This document shows positions 1-8,144 of a stretch of 64,000 nucleotides of DNA, in pieces. The translations under genes were made by a program, and so were the position numbers. The notes beneath the pieces are model-generated. The model worked only from the letters and a program-made list of their open reading frames with translations, was not told where the DNA came from and searched no databases. Numbering within the stretch: the first letter of the stretch is position 1; each line of letters starts with the position of its first letter. Origin of the DNA: Microbispora rosea (lineage in GTDB: Bacteria > Actinomycetota > Actinomycetes > Streptosporangiales > Streptosporangiaceae); assembly GCF_900156315.1 (NCBI RefSeq), contig NZ_FTNI01000006.1, positions 124,001 through 188,000 on the forward strand, read 5' to 3'.

Positions 1-1080
1 GGCGATCCTGGACAGGATCTCCTCCAGGATCGCCGCCGAGGTCGCGAAGTTGAGGCGGGCGAAGGTGTCGCCGCCTCCGTAGTTCGGGCCCGGGTTGAGT
101 TTGACCCGGGCCTCCCGCTCAAGGAAGTGCGCCGCGCCGGGCACGCCGAAGTCGAGCCACGCGAGATAGGTGGCTTCGGGCATGCGGTACCCCACCGAGG
201 GGAGCCGCTCGGCGATGCGCCTGCGGTTGCGGTCCAGGATCGTCAGCACCTCCTCCAGCCACGCGTCGCCGTGCCGCCACGCCGCGACCGTGGCCTCCAC
301 ACCGAGAACGCTGGGCGCCCCGTAGATGTGGGCGGGCTGGCGGCCGAGCGCGTCCCTGGCGTCCTTCGCGCCGATGTGGGCCACCGAGCAGTGCAGTCCG
401 CCCATGTTGAAGGCCTTGCTGGCGGAGGTCAGCGTGACCGTGCGCTCCGGCAGGATCGTGGCGAACGGGATGTGCCGGGCAGGGGCGTACGTCAGGTCGG
501 CGTGGATCTCGTCGGAGATCACCAGTGTGCCGTGCCGGTCGGCGTACGCCGCGACCGCCTCGAGCTCCTCACGGGTGAATGAGCGGCCCGACGGGTTCTG
601 CGGGTTGACCAGCAGGAGCACCCGGACGGGCTCACCGGGCACCTCGAACCTGCCGTCGGCCGTCAGCGGCATGGGCACCAGGCGGCGGTTCATCGCGGTG
701 ATCGTGGTGAGGAAGGGGTCGTAGGCCGGAACGTGCAGCGCCACCGCGTCGCCGGGGTCGGTCATGACGTGCAGCAGCACCTGGAGGGCCTGGTTGAGGT
801 CGGTGTAGGACCGCACGTGTGCCGGATCGGCTCGCCAGCCGTACCGCGCCTCCATGCGCTCGGCGAACGCCTCCGCCAGGGGCCCGGCGGTGGGCTCCTC
901 CAGCCAGGCGGGATAGCCGAGGTCTGTGGCGGCACGTCTCGCGATCGCCTCCGTGACCGCCTCGGGCACGGGGAAGTCCATGTCGGCGACCCAGGCGGGG
1001 ATGACGCCGGACGCGGCGCGGGCCCATTTGATTCCGTCACGACGGCGGGCCGCATCCAGAGACAGTGAGTCGAGTTTCAC
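1..1080 (-). CDS. MalY/PatB-type PLP aminotransferase or C-S lyase (3' end missing)
   Basis: Pyridoxal-phosphate enzyme of fold type I, most like the MalY/PatB group (cystathionine beta-lyase or aminotransferase). About 360 codons are present and the frame runs off the left edge. The sequence has the usual early WVADMDFPVPEAV segment, NPQNPSGR, the DEIH element of the cofactor pocket, and TSASKAFN with the Schiff-base lysine. The start is taken as GTG at 1080 behind AGGGTGAG; an in-frame GTG at 1089 is the alternative. It is transcribed toward the window edge, in the same direction as lexA upstream but separated from it by the lexA terminator. Whether it cleaves cystathionine or transaminates cannot be told from sequence. 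Confidence 0.85.
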   Translation of the reverse strand, partial: MKLDSLSLDAARRRDGIKWARAASGVIPAWVADMDFPVPEAVTEAIARRAATDLGYPAWLEEPTAGPLAEAFAERMEARYGWRADPAHVRSYTDLNQALQVLLHVMTDPGDAVALHVPAYDPFLTTITAMNRRLVPMPLTADGRFEVPGEPVRVLLLVNPQNPSGRSFTREELEAVAAYADRHGTLVISDEIHADLTYAPARHIPFATILPERTVTLTSASKAFNMGGLHCSVAHIGAKDARDALGRQPAHIYGAPSVLGVEATVAAWRHGDAWLEEVLTILDRNRRRIAERLPSVGYRMPEATYLAWLDFGVPGAAHFLEREARVKLNPGPNYGGGDTFARLNFATSAAILEEILSRIA

Positions 1081-1128
1081 CCGACTCACCCTAATTGCCG
1101 GTAAGTGACCGCCTGGAAGGCGGCCGCC

Positions 1129-1159
1129 GCGCCCCGCGGTGCCTCGTGCCGCGGGGCGC
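1129..1159 (-). terminator. lexA terminator hairpin
   Basis: A perfect 11-bp GC stem (1129-1139 with 1149-1159) and a 9-base loop lie just past the lexA stop codon. There is no clear U tract, which is normal for high-GC actinomycetes. Confidence 0.65.
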
Positions 1160-1167
1160 CGGCGCGG

Positions 1168-1881
1168 CTACAGCTTGCGCAGGACCGCCGTGACCTTGCC
1201 GAGCACGGTGGCCTCGTCGCCCGGGATCGGCTCGTAGTTGGGGTTGTGCGGCACCAGCCACACGTGCCCGTCCTTGCGCTTGAACGTCTTCACGGTGGCC
1301 TCGCCGTCGATCATCGCGGCCACGATGTCGCCGTTGTCGGCGACCGGCTGCTGCCGCACCACGACCCAGTCGCCGTCGGCGATGGCGGCCTCGATCATCG
1401 AGTCGCCGGAGACCTGGAGCAGGAACAGCGTGCCCTCGCCCACGAGCTGCTTGGGCAGCGCGAACACGTCCTCGATGCTCTGCTCGGCGAGGATGGGGCC
1501 ACCGGCGGCGATGCGGCCGACCAGCGGCACGTAGGCCGCGGTGGGCCGGTTGAATCCGGCCTCCTCCTCGGAGGTGGCGTCCGGGTCCACCCACAGCACC
1601 GGCTCGCCCGGCAGCCGGACCTCCAGGGCCCGGGGCCGATGGGGATCACGCCGGAGGTAGCCCTTACGCTGGAGCGCCGTGAGCTGGTGCGACACGCTGG
1701 AGGTGCTGGTCAGCTGGACCGCTTCCCCGATCTCCCGCATGGACGGCGGATAGCCGCGCTGCTGGACCGAGTCGCGGATGACCTCGAGGATCTTCCGCTG
1801 CCTGGGGGTGAGGCCAAGCGAGTCGCGCCTGCGAACCGCGAGGTCGCTGACGCCATCCGCTTGCTCACTTCGGTCACTCAC
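1168..1881 (-). CDS. lexA: SOS repressor LexA
   Basis: Transcriptional repressor of the DNA-damage response, cleaving itself when stimulated by RecA filaments. The N-terminal winged helix (about residues 20-80, with PPSMREIG and the [10 protein letters not shown] recognition region) is followed by the S24 peptidase-like domain. That domain has the Ala126-Gly127 cleavage site in RIAAGG, the nucleophile Ser161 in SGDSM and general base Lys198 in ATVKTF. The 237-aa length fits actinobacterial LexA. The frame is open further upstream, but GTG at 1881 has AGAGGTGG just before it and gives the family N-terminus. Three imperfect SOS boxes upstream suggest autoregulation. Divergent from nrdR; no LysM gene lies between, unlike mycobacteria. 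Confidence 0.97.
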   Translation of the reverse strand: MSDRSEQADGVSDLAVRRRDSLGLTPRQRKILEVIRDSVQQRGYPPSMREIGEAVQLTSTSSVSHQLTALQRKGYLRRDPHRPRALEVRLPGEPVLWVDPDATSEEEAGFNRPTAAYVPLVGRIAAGGPILAEQSIEDVFALPKQLVGEGTLFLLQVSGDSMIEAAIADGDWVVVRQQPVADNGDIVAAMIDGEATVKTFKRKDGHVWLVPHNPNYEPIPGDEATVLGKVTAVLRKL

Positions 1882-1949
1882 GATGCCACCTCTCAATCCG
1901 TGTTCCTCATGTCGCACAGAGCGACCGTACCGCGATTCAAGATCACCGT

Positions 1950-1963
1950 CAAACAATTGTTCG
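1950..1963. promoter_or_regulatory. LexA (SOS) box candidate 1
   Basis: CAAACAATTGTTCG matches the actinobacterial SOS consensus CGAAC-N4-GTTCG with one mismatch. It lies 69 bp upstream of the lexA start. Confidence 0.6.
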
Positions 1964-2001
1964 ATATCCAGCGAAATCGCCGATCTCGCCGTCCACCTCA
2001 T

Positions 2002-2031
2002 CGTACGGGAGTTCGATCGATCCCGTGTTCG
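2002..2031. promoter_or_regulatory. LexA (SOS) box candidates 2 and 3, adjacent
   Basis: Two sites sit almost back to back: CGTACGGGAGTTCG at 2002-2015 and CGATCCCGTGTTCG at 2018-2031. Each has one mismatch to CGAAC-N4-GTTCG and the half site GTTCGAT is repeated. Their place, 120-150 bp before lexA, fits lexA autoregulation. From 2032 to 2239 I see nothing else. Confidence 0.5.
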
Positions 2032-2239
2032 ATTTACCCGATCTTCTCTGGCCGCCGTACGCCCAGGTCAGAAGCCGTACGGAAATCGGCCCGGGAAAGG
2101 CGCGCAAAGGGTCTATTCCGCCACGGCCGGGGCGGTTGATGCGGCCGTGACAGGAGGCGCGACACGCGCGCCGAGCAGGAACTTCCTCACCCGCGGCCGG
2201 TTCGACTTGCGTTCAAGGTCGGGCGCTCCTACGGTTGGA

Positions 2240-2255
2240 CCACAACATCTAGTAG
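2240..2255. promoter_or_regulatory. NrdR box 1
   Basis: The 16 bases ccaCaAcATcTaGtag match 12 of 16 positions of the NrdR consensus acaCwAtATaTwGtgt, including the central core. The site is paired with a second box 32 bp downstream. Confidence 0.7.
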
Positions 2256-2271
2256 TCACATCGGTGTAAGT

Positions 2272-2287
2272 TCACCACACCTTGTGT
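2272..2287. promoter_or_regulatory. NrdR box 2
   Basis: tcaCcAcAccTtGtgt matches about 11 of 16 NrdR consensus positions and keeps the GTGT end. Its start is 32 bp after that of box 1, the roughly three-helical-turn spacing typical of tandem NrdR boxes. It ends 30 bp before the nrdR start. Confidence 0.65.
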
Positions 2288-2317
2288 TCCGGGATGTGCG
2301 TTCAGGGAGGCGATGAA

Positions 2318-2782
2318 GTGCACTGTCCGTTCTGTCGCCACCCGGACACCCGGGTCGTCGACAGCCGTGCGGCCGAGGACGGGGCGGCGATCCGCCGCCG
2401 GCGCACCTGTCCCGAGTGCGGGCGCAGATTCACCACGCAGGAGACCGTACTGCTGATGGTGAGCAAGCGCAGCGGGGTCACCGAGCCGTTCTCCCGGGAG
2501 AAGGTCATCGCCGGCGTACGGCGGGCCTGTCAGGGACGCCCGGTAAGCGAGGACTCCCTCGCCCAGCTCGGGCAGCGCGTCGAGGAGAGCATCCGGGGCA
2601 CCGGCGCGGCCGAGATCGCCTCGCACGAGGTGGGCCTGGCCATCCTGGGCCCGCTCCGCGACCTCGACGAGGTGGCCTACCTGCGCTTCGCGTCGGTCTA
2701 CCGCAGCTTCGAGACGCTGGCGGACTTCGAGGCGGAGATCGAGCGGCTCCGCGCGGCCCACAGCACGGTGGGCGAGGAGTAG
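2318..2782 (+). CDS. nrdR: Ribonucleotide reductase regulator NrdR
   Basis: ATP/dATP-sensing zinc-ribbon ATP-cone repressor of ribonucleotide reductase genes. The protein (154 aa) begins with the signature HCPFC and has a second pair of zinc cysteines in TCPECGRRF. The ATP-cone follows from about residue 46 ([19 protein letters not shown]) to the conserved [14 protein letters not shown]. Upstream ATG codons exist in frame, but GTG at 2318 gives the family N-terminus and has GGGAGG 8 bases before it. It lies 119 bp before nrdJ and both are probably transcribed together from the NrdR-box promoter, so the repressor would control itself and the reductase. Confidence 0.97.
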   Translation: MHCPFCRHPDTRVVDSRAAEDGAAIRRRRTCPECGRRFTTQETVLLMVSKRSGVTEPFSREKVIAGVRRACQGRPVSEDSLAQLGQRVEESIRGTGAAEIASHEVGLAILGPLRDLDEVAYLRFASVYRSFETLADFEAEIERLRAAHSTVGEE

Positions 2783-2901
2783 GCGCCTTCCGGGGGACCG
2801 GGACGAGGCGGGCGGCGGCGCGCGACGGCGCGGCGCGACGATGTGGTTATAACGAGCGTGGTCGGAGAAGGGGCTCCATCGGGCCCTGGGAGGGGGAAGT
2901 C

Positions 2902-5814
2902 ATGACGGAGACCGTGAGCGGCACCGTGTCGGGTGTGGGGGGCCGGCCGGGCAAGCGCCCGCGCAAGGGCCTGAAGATGAAGCGCATCTTCACCACCCCG
3001 GGTGTGCACCCGTACGACGAGGTCCGCTGGGAGCGGCGCGACGTCGTGATGACGAACTGGCGGGACGGCTCGGTCAATTTCGAGCAGCACGGCGTGGAGT
3101 TCCCCGACTTCTGGTCGGTCAACGCGGCCAACATCGTCACCACCAAGTACTTCCGCGGGGCGGTGGGCACCCCGCAGCGTGAGTCGAGCCTCAAGCAGCT
3201 CGTCGACCGGGTCGTGGGCGTCTACACCAGGACCGGCGTCGAGAACGGCTACTTCGCCTCCGAGGAGGACGCGGAGATCTTCGACCACGAGCTCAAGCAC
3301 GCGCTGATCCACCAGACCTTCAGCTTCAACTCCCCGGTGTGGTTCAACGTCGGCACCCGCTCCCCCCAGCAGGTGAGCGCCTGCTTCATCCTGGCCGTGG
3401 ACGACACGATGGAGTCGATCCTCGACTGGTACAAGGAAGAGGGTGTGATCTTCAAGGGCGGCTCCGGCTCCGGGGTCAACCTCTCCCGCATCCGCTCGTC
3501 CAAGGAGCTGCTGTCCAGCGGTGGCACGGCCAGCGGCCCGGTCTCCTTCATGCGCGGCGCCGACGCCTCCGCCGGCACCATCAAGTCGGGCGGCGCGACC
3601 CGCAGGGCGGCCAAGATGGTCGTCCTCGACGTGGACCACCCCGACATCGAGGAGTTCATCGAGACCAAGGCGCGCGAGGAGGACAAGATCCGCGCGCTGC
3701 GCGACGCCGGGTTCGACATGGACCTCGGCGGCAAGGACATCGTGTCCGTGCAGTACCAGAACGCCAACAACTCGGTGCGGGTCTCCGACGAGTTCATGCG
3801 GGCCGTCGAGGACGGCGGGCAGTTCGGCCTGCGGGGCCGGCTGACCGGCGAGGTCATCGAGGAGGTCGAGGCGCGGTCGCTGTTCCGCAAGATGGCCAAG
3901 GCCGCCTGGGAGTGCGCCGACCCCGGCCTGCAGTACGACGACACGATCAACGACTGGCACACCTGCCCCGAGACCGGGCGCATCACGGCCAGCAACCCCT
4001 GCTCGGAGTACGTCCACCTGGACAACTCCTCGTGCAACCTCGCGTCGATCAACCTGCTGAAGTTCCTGCGCGACGACGACTCCTTCGACGTCGCGACCTT
4101 CGTGAAGGTCACCGAGCTGATCATCACCGCGATGGACATCTCGATCACCTTCGCCGACTTCCCGACGCAGAAGATCGCCGAGACCACCCGGGCGTACCGC
4201 CAGCTCGGCATCGGCTACGCCAACCTGGGCGCGCTGCTCATGGCGACCGGGCACGCGTACGACTCCGACGGCGGCCGGGCCATCGCGGCCGGGATCACCT
4301 CGCTGATGACCGCCGTGTCCTACCGCCGCTCGGCCGAGATCGCCGGGATCGTCGGCCCGTACGACGGCTACCAGCGCAACGCCGAGCCGCACAAGCGGGT
4401 CATGCGCAAGCACGCCGCGGCCAACGACGACCTGCGCACGCTCGACGACATGGACAAGGCCCTGCACGGCGAGGCCACCCGGCAGTGGCAGGAGTGCCTC
4501 AGGCTCGGTGAGAAGAACGGCTACCGCAACGCCCAGGCGTCGCTGCTCGCCCCGACCGGCACCATCGGCCTGATGATGGACTGCGACACCACCGGCATCG
4601 AGCCCGACCTGGCGCTGGTGAAGTTCAAGAAGCTCGTCGGCGGCGGCTCGATGCAGATCGTCAACCAGACGATCCCGCGGGCGCTGCGCCGGCTCGGCTA
4701 CCTGGAGGAGCAGGTCGAGGCCATCGTCGAGTACATCGCCGAGCACGGTCACGTCGTGGACGCCCCGGGCCTGCGGCCGGAGCACTACGAGGTGTTCGAC
4801 TGCGCGATGGGCGAGCGGGCCATCGCCCCGATGGGCCACGTCCGGATGATGGCGGCCGTCCAGCCGTTCCTGTCCGGCGCGATCTCCAAGACCGTGAACC
4901 TGCCCGAGTCGGCCACGATCGACGACATCGAGCAGGTCTACCTGGAGGGCTGGAAGCTCGGCCTCAAGGCCCTGGCCGTCTACCGCGACAACTGCAAGGT
5001 CGGCCAGCCGCTGTCGGTCGCGAAGAAGACCCCCGAGGAGGTCCCCGCCGAGACGGCGGAGAAGGAGCCGATCGTCCAGGTCGTGGAGGTCGCGCGGCCG
5101 ACCCGGCGGCGGATGCCGAACCAGCGGCCGAGCACCACCACCCGCTTCACCGTGGGCGGCGCCAAGGGCTACATGACCGCCTCGTCCTACCCCGACGACG
5201 GTCTGGGCGAGGTCTTCCTCAAGATGTCCAAGCAGGGCAGCACGCTCGCGGGCGTGATGGACGCCTTCTCCGTGGCGATCTCGATCGGCCTCCAGTACGG
5301 CGTGCCGCTCGACACGTACGTGCAGAAGTTCGTCAACATGCGCTTCGAGCCGGCGGGCATGACCGACGACCCCGACGTCCGGATGGCGCAGTCCGTGATG
5401 GACTACATCTTCCGGCGGCTCGCGCTCGACTACCTGCCGTACGAGGACCGGGCCGCCCTGGGGATCTTCTCCGCCTCGGAGCGGGCCGCGCAGCAGCGCG
5501 GCGAGGACCCGGCCGCGCTCCAGGACGTGGACACCGCGGCCCTGGCGCAGTCAGCGCCCATCGAGAGCGGCAAGGCCGTGCCCGTCGAGAAGGCGCAGCC
5601 GGCGCCGGTCGAGGCCAAGCCGGCCGAGGGGCCGTCCGCCGGGCAGGTCGCGCCGGTGGCGGTGCCGGAGCCGCGCCGGGTCGGCGCCTCGCTGGAGAGC
5701 CACCAGGGCCGCACGGCGGACGCGCCGCTGTGCATGACCTGCGGCACCAAGATGCGCCCGGCCGGTAGCTGCTACGTCTGCGAGGGCTGCGGCAGCACCA
5801 GCGGCTGCAGCTGA
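2902..5814 (+). CDS. nrdJ: Adenosylcobalamin-dependent (class II) ribonucleotide reductase
   Basis: Reduces ribonucleotides to deoxyribonucleotides with a B12-generated thiyl radical, independent of oxygen. The protein is 970 aa. Visible active-site residues are Cys161 (SACF, redox pair), Asn365-Pro-Cys367-Ser-Glu369 (NPCSE, thiyl radical site) and Cys378 (SSCNL, redox partner); the 11-residue step from 367 to 378 is the class II pattern. After about residue 770 comes a low-complexity Ala/Pro/Glu linker. The tail holds a CxxC...CxxC zinc-like motif ending in SGCS, presumably the thioredoxin-interacting arm. ATG at 2902 follows GGAGGGGGAAG. Regulation by NrdR is inferred from the boxes at 2240 and 2272; I see no B12 riboswitch directly upstream. 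Confidence 0.96.
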   Translation: MTETVSGTVSGVGGRPGKRPRKGLKMKRIFTTPGVHPYDEVRWERRDVVMTNWRDGSVNFEQHGVEFPDFWSVNAANIVTTKYFRGAVGTPQRESSLKQLVDRVVGVYTRTGVENGYFASEEDAEIFDHELKHALIHQTFSFNSPVWFNVGTRSPQQVSACFILAVDDTMESILDWYKEEGVIFKGGSGSGVNLSRIRSSKELLSSGGTASGPVSFMRGADASAGTIKSGGATRRAAKMVVLDVDHPDIEEFIETKAREEDKIRALRDAGFDMDLGGKDIVSVQYQNANNSVRVSDEFMRAVEDGGQFGLRGRLTGEVIEEVEARSLFRKMAKAAWECADPGLQYDDTINDWHTCPETGRITASNPCSEYVHLDNSSCNLASINLLKFLRDDDSFDVATFVKVTELIITAMDISITFADFPTQKIAETTRAYRQLGIGYANLGALLMATGHAYDSDGGRAIAAGITSLMTAVSYRRSAEIAGIVGPYDGYQRNAEPHKRVMRKHAAANDDLRTLDDMDKALHGEATRQWQECLRLGEKNGYRNAQASLLAPTGTIGLMMDCDTTGIEPDLALVKFKKLVGGGSMQIVNQTIPRALRRLGYLEEQVEAIVEYIAEHGHVVDAPGLRPEHYEVFDCAMGERAIAPMGHVRMMAAVQPFLSGAISKTVNLPESATIDDIEQVYLEGWKLGLKALAVYRDNCKVGQPLSVAKKTPEEVPAETAEKEPIVQVVEVARPTRRRMPNQRPSTTTRFTVGGAKGYMTASSYPDDGLGEVFLKMSKQGSTLAGVMDAFSVAISIGLQYGVPLDTYVQKFVNMRFEPAGMTDDPDVRMAQSVMDYIFRRLALDYLPYEDRAALGIFSASERAAQQRGEDPAALQDVDTAALAQSAPIESGKAVPVEKAQPAPVEAKPAEGPSAGQVAPVAVPEPRRVGASLESHQGRTADAPLCMTCGTKMRPAGSCYVCEGCGSTSGCS

Positions 5815-5840
5815 CGCGTCAGCGAGAGCGCCCCGTGAGT

Positions 5841-5872
5841 GCAGGGGGCCGGCGAGTGCGCCGGCCCCCTGC
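5841..5872 (+). terminator. nrdJ terminator
   Basis: A perfect 13-bp inverted repeat (5841-5853 with 5860-5872, arm GCAGGGGGCCGGC) with a 6-base loop lies 27 bases after the nrdJ stop codon. Confidence 0.75.
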
Positions 5873-6030
5873 GCATGTCTCAGACCATCGCGCCGCACCG
5901 CGCGGGCGGGTGGAGGGGCTCTGCTCGATGAGGCCGACCGGCCACCTGACCTCCCGAAACGGGCCGTGGTCGTCCTGGGCGACACGCCGGTGGGGGGAAT
6001 GAGGCCAGATGTCGTCGTGTTGCCCCAACT

Positions 6031-6657
6031 ATGGTCATTGGATTCATCGGCAGTGGGAAGATCGGCGGCACCCTTGCGAAGCTGGCGGTCGACGCCGGGC
6101 ACTCGGTGGTGCTGAGCAACTCCCGCGGACCGGACACACTCTCCGAACTCGTGGCCGGGCTGGGTCCGAACGCGCGTGCCGCCACCGCGGCCGAGGCAGC
6201 GGCGGCGGGGGACATCGTGGTCGTCACGATCCCCTTCGGCAGATACCGGGAGGTGCCGGTCGAGCCGCTGGACGGCAAGGTCGTCATCGACACGAACAAC
6301 TACTACTTCGAGCGGGACGGTCGCTTCCCCGAGATCGACGCGGGTGAGACCACCGACAGCGAGGTGCTCGCCGCGCATCTGCCGGGGTCGCGGGTCGTGA
6401 AGGCGTTCAACGCCATCAACTGGGTCCACCTCGCCGAGCAGGGGCAGCCCGCCGGCACGGAGAACCGGCGGGCGCTGCCGATCTCGGGCGACGACGACGA
6501 GGCCAAGAAGACGGTCACCGAGCTGATCGACTCCTTCGGCTTCGACGTGGTCGACGCGGGCCCGCTCGCGGAGGGACGGCGGTTCCAGCGGGACAAGCCC
6601 GCCTACGGCCCCCGCCTCACCGTCGCGGAGCTGCGCGACGCCCTCGCGCGAGGCTGA
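6031..6657 (+). CDS. NADP/F420-type oxidoreductase, Rossmann fold
   Basis: 208-aa protein of the NADPH-dependent F420 reductase-like family (also grouped as NAD(P)-binding domain proteins). The N-terminus is a dinucleotide fold, GFIGSGKIGGTLAKLAV, followed by SNSRGP, where the 2'-phosphate of NADP is usually bound. KVVIDTNNYY and VVKAFNAINW are also typical of the family. The exact electron partner is not predictable. No Shine-Dalgarno sequence precedes ATG 6031, so the message may be leaderless. It stands alone: a terminator lies upstream and a minus-strand gene lies downstream. Confidence 0.8.
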   Translation: MVIGFIGSGKIGGTLAKLAVDAGHSVVLSNSRGPDTLSELVAGLGPNARAATAAEAAAAGDIVVVTIPFGRYREVPVEPLDGKVVIDTNNYYFERDGRFPEIDAGETTDSEVLAAHLPGSRVVKAFNAINWVHLAEQGQPAGTENRRALPISGDDDEAKKTVTELIDSFGFDVVDAGPLAEGRRFQRDKPAYGPRLTVAELRDALARG

Positions 6658-6739
6658 CGGTCCGCAGGCCGGCGGCGAGCGCGGCGTAGAACTCAGCGTA
6701 GAGCTCGGCGACGAGCGCGCGTGCCGCCCGCCGCCCCTG

Positions 6740-6846
6740 GCCGGCAGGACGTGCCGTTCCTGCCGGCGGCCCCTGGCCAATCGATCCTGGCCAATCAATC
6801 CCGGCCAGCCGGTGTAGTCCAGTCGGTGCCGGCCAGCCGGTCCTGG
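6740..6846. repeat. Short degenerate repeat in the 6658-6846 gap
   Basis: Several imperfect copies of a unit like CCTGGCCAATCgat or CCGGCCAGCCGGT follow each other after the oxidoreductase gene. I see no gene in 6658-6846. The unit is probably a slippage-type repeat at the 3' side of the YbjN gene. Confidence 0.35.
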
Positions 6847-7281
6847 TCAGTCGGCCTCAAAGGCGAGCCGGTCGGTGAGCCAGCGGTAGAACTTGATCGA
6901 GAACCTGACCCAGTGGGCCACCATCGTGGTCAGGTGCTCCCTGGTCACGCCGGCCCCGATGTAGACCTGGGAGTCGCCGACGACCCGGATCGTGCCGTTG
7001 TCCTGAGTGAACGCGTACACCTTCGGCCACATCGTGTCCGCGTTCCACTCGTTGAGCGCCGTGAGCAGCATCCGCTTGTCGTCCACCGAGTAGTTCCTTT
7101 CGTAAAAGGTCCGCACGGTGAACAGGTCTCCTTCCTTGCCGAACAGGAAGAAGATCGTGAGGTGGGCGGTGGAGATCGCCAGGTCGCCCTCTGTGTCTAT
7201 CGTGTGCTCGATGTCCAGCTCGTCGAGGATCTCCTCAAGGAGGTCCCGGTCCGGCCGGACGACCGCTGGGGAAGGCGTCAC
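6847..7281 (-). CDS. YbjN domain protein
   Basis: 144-aa protein with the YbjN fold related to type III secretion chaperones: LLEEILDELDIEHT, DGDLAI-like strand, KVYAFTQDNGTIRVVGDSQVYI and a C-terminal helix RFSIKFYRWL. Actinobacterial members are often linked to cell-envelope or stress functions, but no reaction is known. GTG at 7281 has AGGA 7 bases upstream and is preferred; ATG at 7299 in the same frame is possible. It is monocistronic, ending close to the short repeats at 6740-6846. Confidence 0.75.
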   Translation of the reverse strand: MTPSPAVVRPDRDLLEEILDELDIEHTIDTEGDLAISTAHLTIFFLFGKEGDLFTVRTFYERNYSVDDKRMLLTALNEWNADTMWPKVYAFTQDNGTIRVVGDSQVYIGAGVTREHLTTMVAHWVRFSIKFYRWLTDRLAFEAD

Positions 7282-7506
7282 CGCTCCATCCTGCCGCATG
7301 GCGCTGTCGCTGAAGTGGCAGACGTGACAGAGGATGCGGGGGACGAGTCCAGCTGCCATCGCGCCCGGCTTTTCAGGTTCGCCGCAACGCCCCGCCTCCG
7401 TACGGCGCCGACGTGAGCGCGCGGGTCCGCCTTCAGCGGTGAATCGCGCCGCGGTACCTCGCACTCCCCGAGGTCGTCGTCGGGCTCGCCGTCCTCCGAA
7501 GGCGCG

Positions 7507-8073
7507 TCAGCGCGGGAGCTCCCCATGGGGTCCCGGGCTTGCGGCGATCCTGGCCACGAGCGCCGTGACGTCTCCCGCCAGGGCGGCGTCGAGGGGGCCG
7601 TGCCGGTTGAGCAGCCGATACCACATGACACCGAAGATCATGTCGACCAGGAGGTCCAGGTCGGCGCCGGGGGGCGGCGGCATCCGCTCCAGCACCGCCC
7701 GCAGGGCGTCCCGCCGCGGGCCGATCAGCCGCTCCCGCAGGCGCTCGGCCAGGGCGGGGTCGCTCTGGGCCTCCGCCATGAGGCCTGCCACCACCCTGCC
7801 GACCACGCCCTCCGCCAGCGCGAAGGTCTCGCGCAGGAACGTCTCCAGGTCGGCCTGCGACGGCGCCCGGGAGCTTTCGACGAGGTCGGTCATGGCCTCA
7901 AGCAGCACGTCGGCCTTGGTGTCCCACCAGCGGTAGAGCGTCTGCCTGCCGGTTCCCGCCTCCTCGGCGATGCTCTTCAGCGTCACGTTCGGATAGCCGT
8001 CGCGCTCGCACAGCCGCAGCGCGGCCTCGAGTATCGCCCGGCGCGCCTGCTGGCTGCGTGGCCTCCCCACCAT
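7507..8073 (-). CDS. TetR family repressor of the adjacent SDR gene
   Basis: 188-aa regulator. The N-terminal TetR helix-turn-helix (about residues 8-55) has ILEAALRLCERDGYPNVTLKSIA and TLYRWWDTKADV. The C-terminal ligand domain has two long helices and a Pro-rich turn. It is divergent from the SDR gene, and the 71-bp gap holds a good promoter and two copies of an operator-like sequence, so it most likely represses the SDR gene and itself. No Shine-Dalgarno sequence is obvious before ATG 8073. Its ligand is unknown. Confidence 0.85.
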   Translation of the reverse strand: MVGRPRSQQARRAILEAALRLCERDGYPNVTLKSIAEEAGTGRQTLYRWWDTKADVLLEAMTDLVESSRAPSQADLETFLRETFALAEGVVGRVVAGLMAEAQSDPALAERLRERLIGPRRDALRAVLERMPPPPGADLDLLVDMIFGVMWYRLLNRHGPLDAALAGDVTALVARIAASPGPHGELPR

Positions 8074-8081
8074 GCCGCCAC

Positions 8082-8110
8082 TTTACAGGACATCGTGTCT
8101 CGTTTATAGT
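8082..8110 (+). promoter_or_regulatory. Sigma-70 type promoter of the SDR gene
   Basis: A -35 TTTACA (8082-8087) and a -10 TATAGT (8105-8110) are separated by 17 bp. Transcription would start near 8117, inside the second operator-like repeat. Confidence 0.65.
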
Positions 8111-8128
8111 TTCGAGGCATCATGTCTC
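8089..8128. promoter_or_regulatory. Twin TetR operator candidates
   Basis: GACATCGTGTCTC (8089-8101) and GGCATCATGTCTC (8116-8128) are near-identical, 27 bp apart, and each contains an inverted GACA/TGTC-type core. One lies between -35 and -10, the other over the start point, a typical repressor layout. Confidence 0.6.
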
Positions 8129-8144
8129 ATATTGGGGGAAATCC

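Noticed and set aside
2783-2901. Cobalamin riboswitch before nrdJ
   Set aside because: The 119-bp gap lacks the B12-box pattern and is too short for the full element.
2698-4839. Antisense frame of 713 codons opposite nrdJ
   Set aside because: Composition is typical of a reverse-frame shadow; nrdJ is certain on the other strand.
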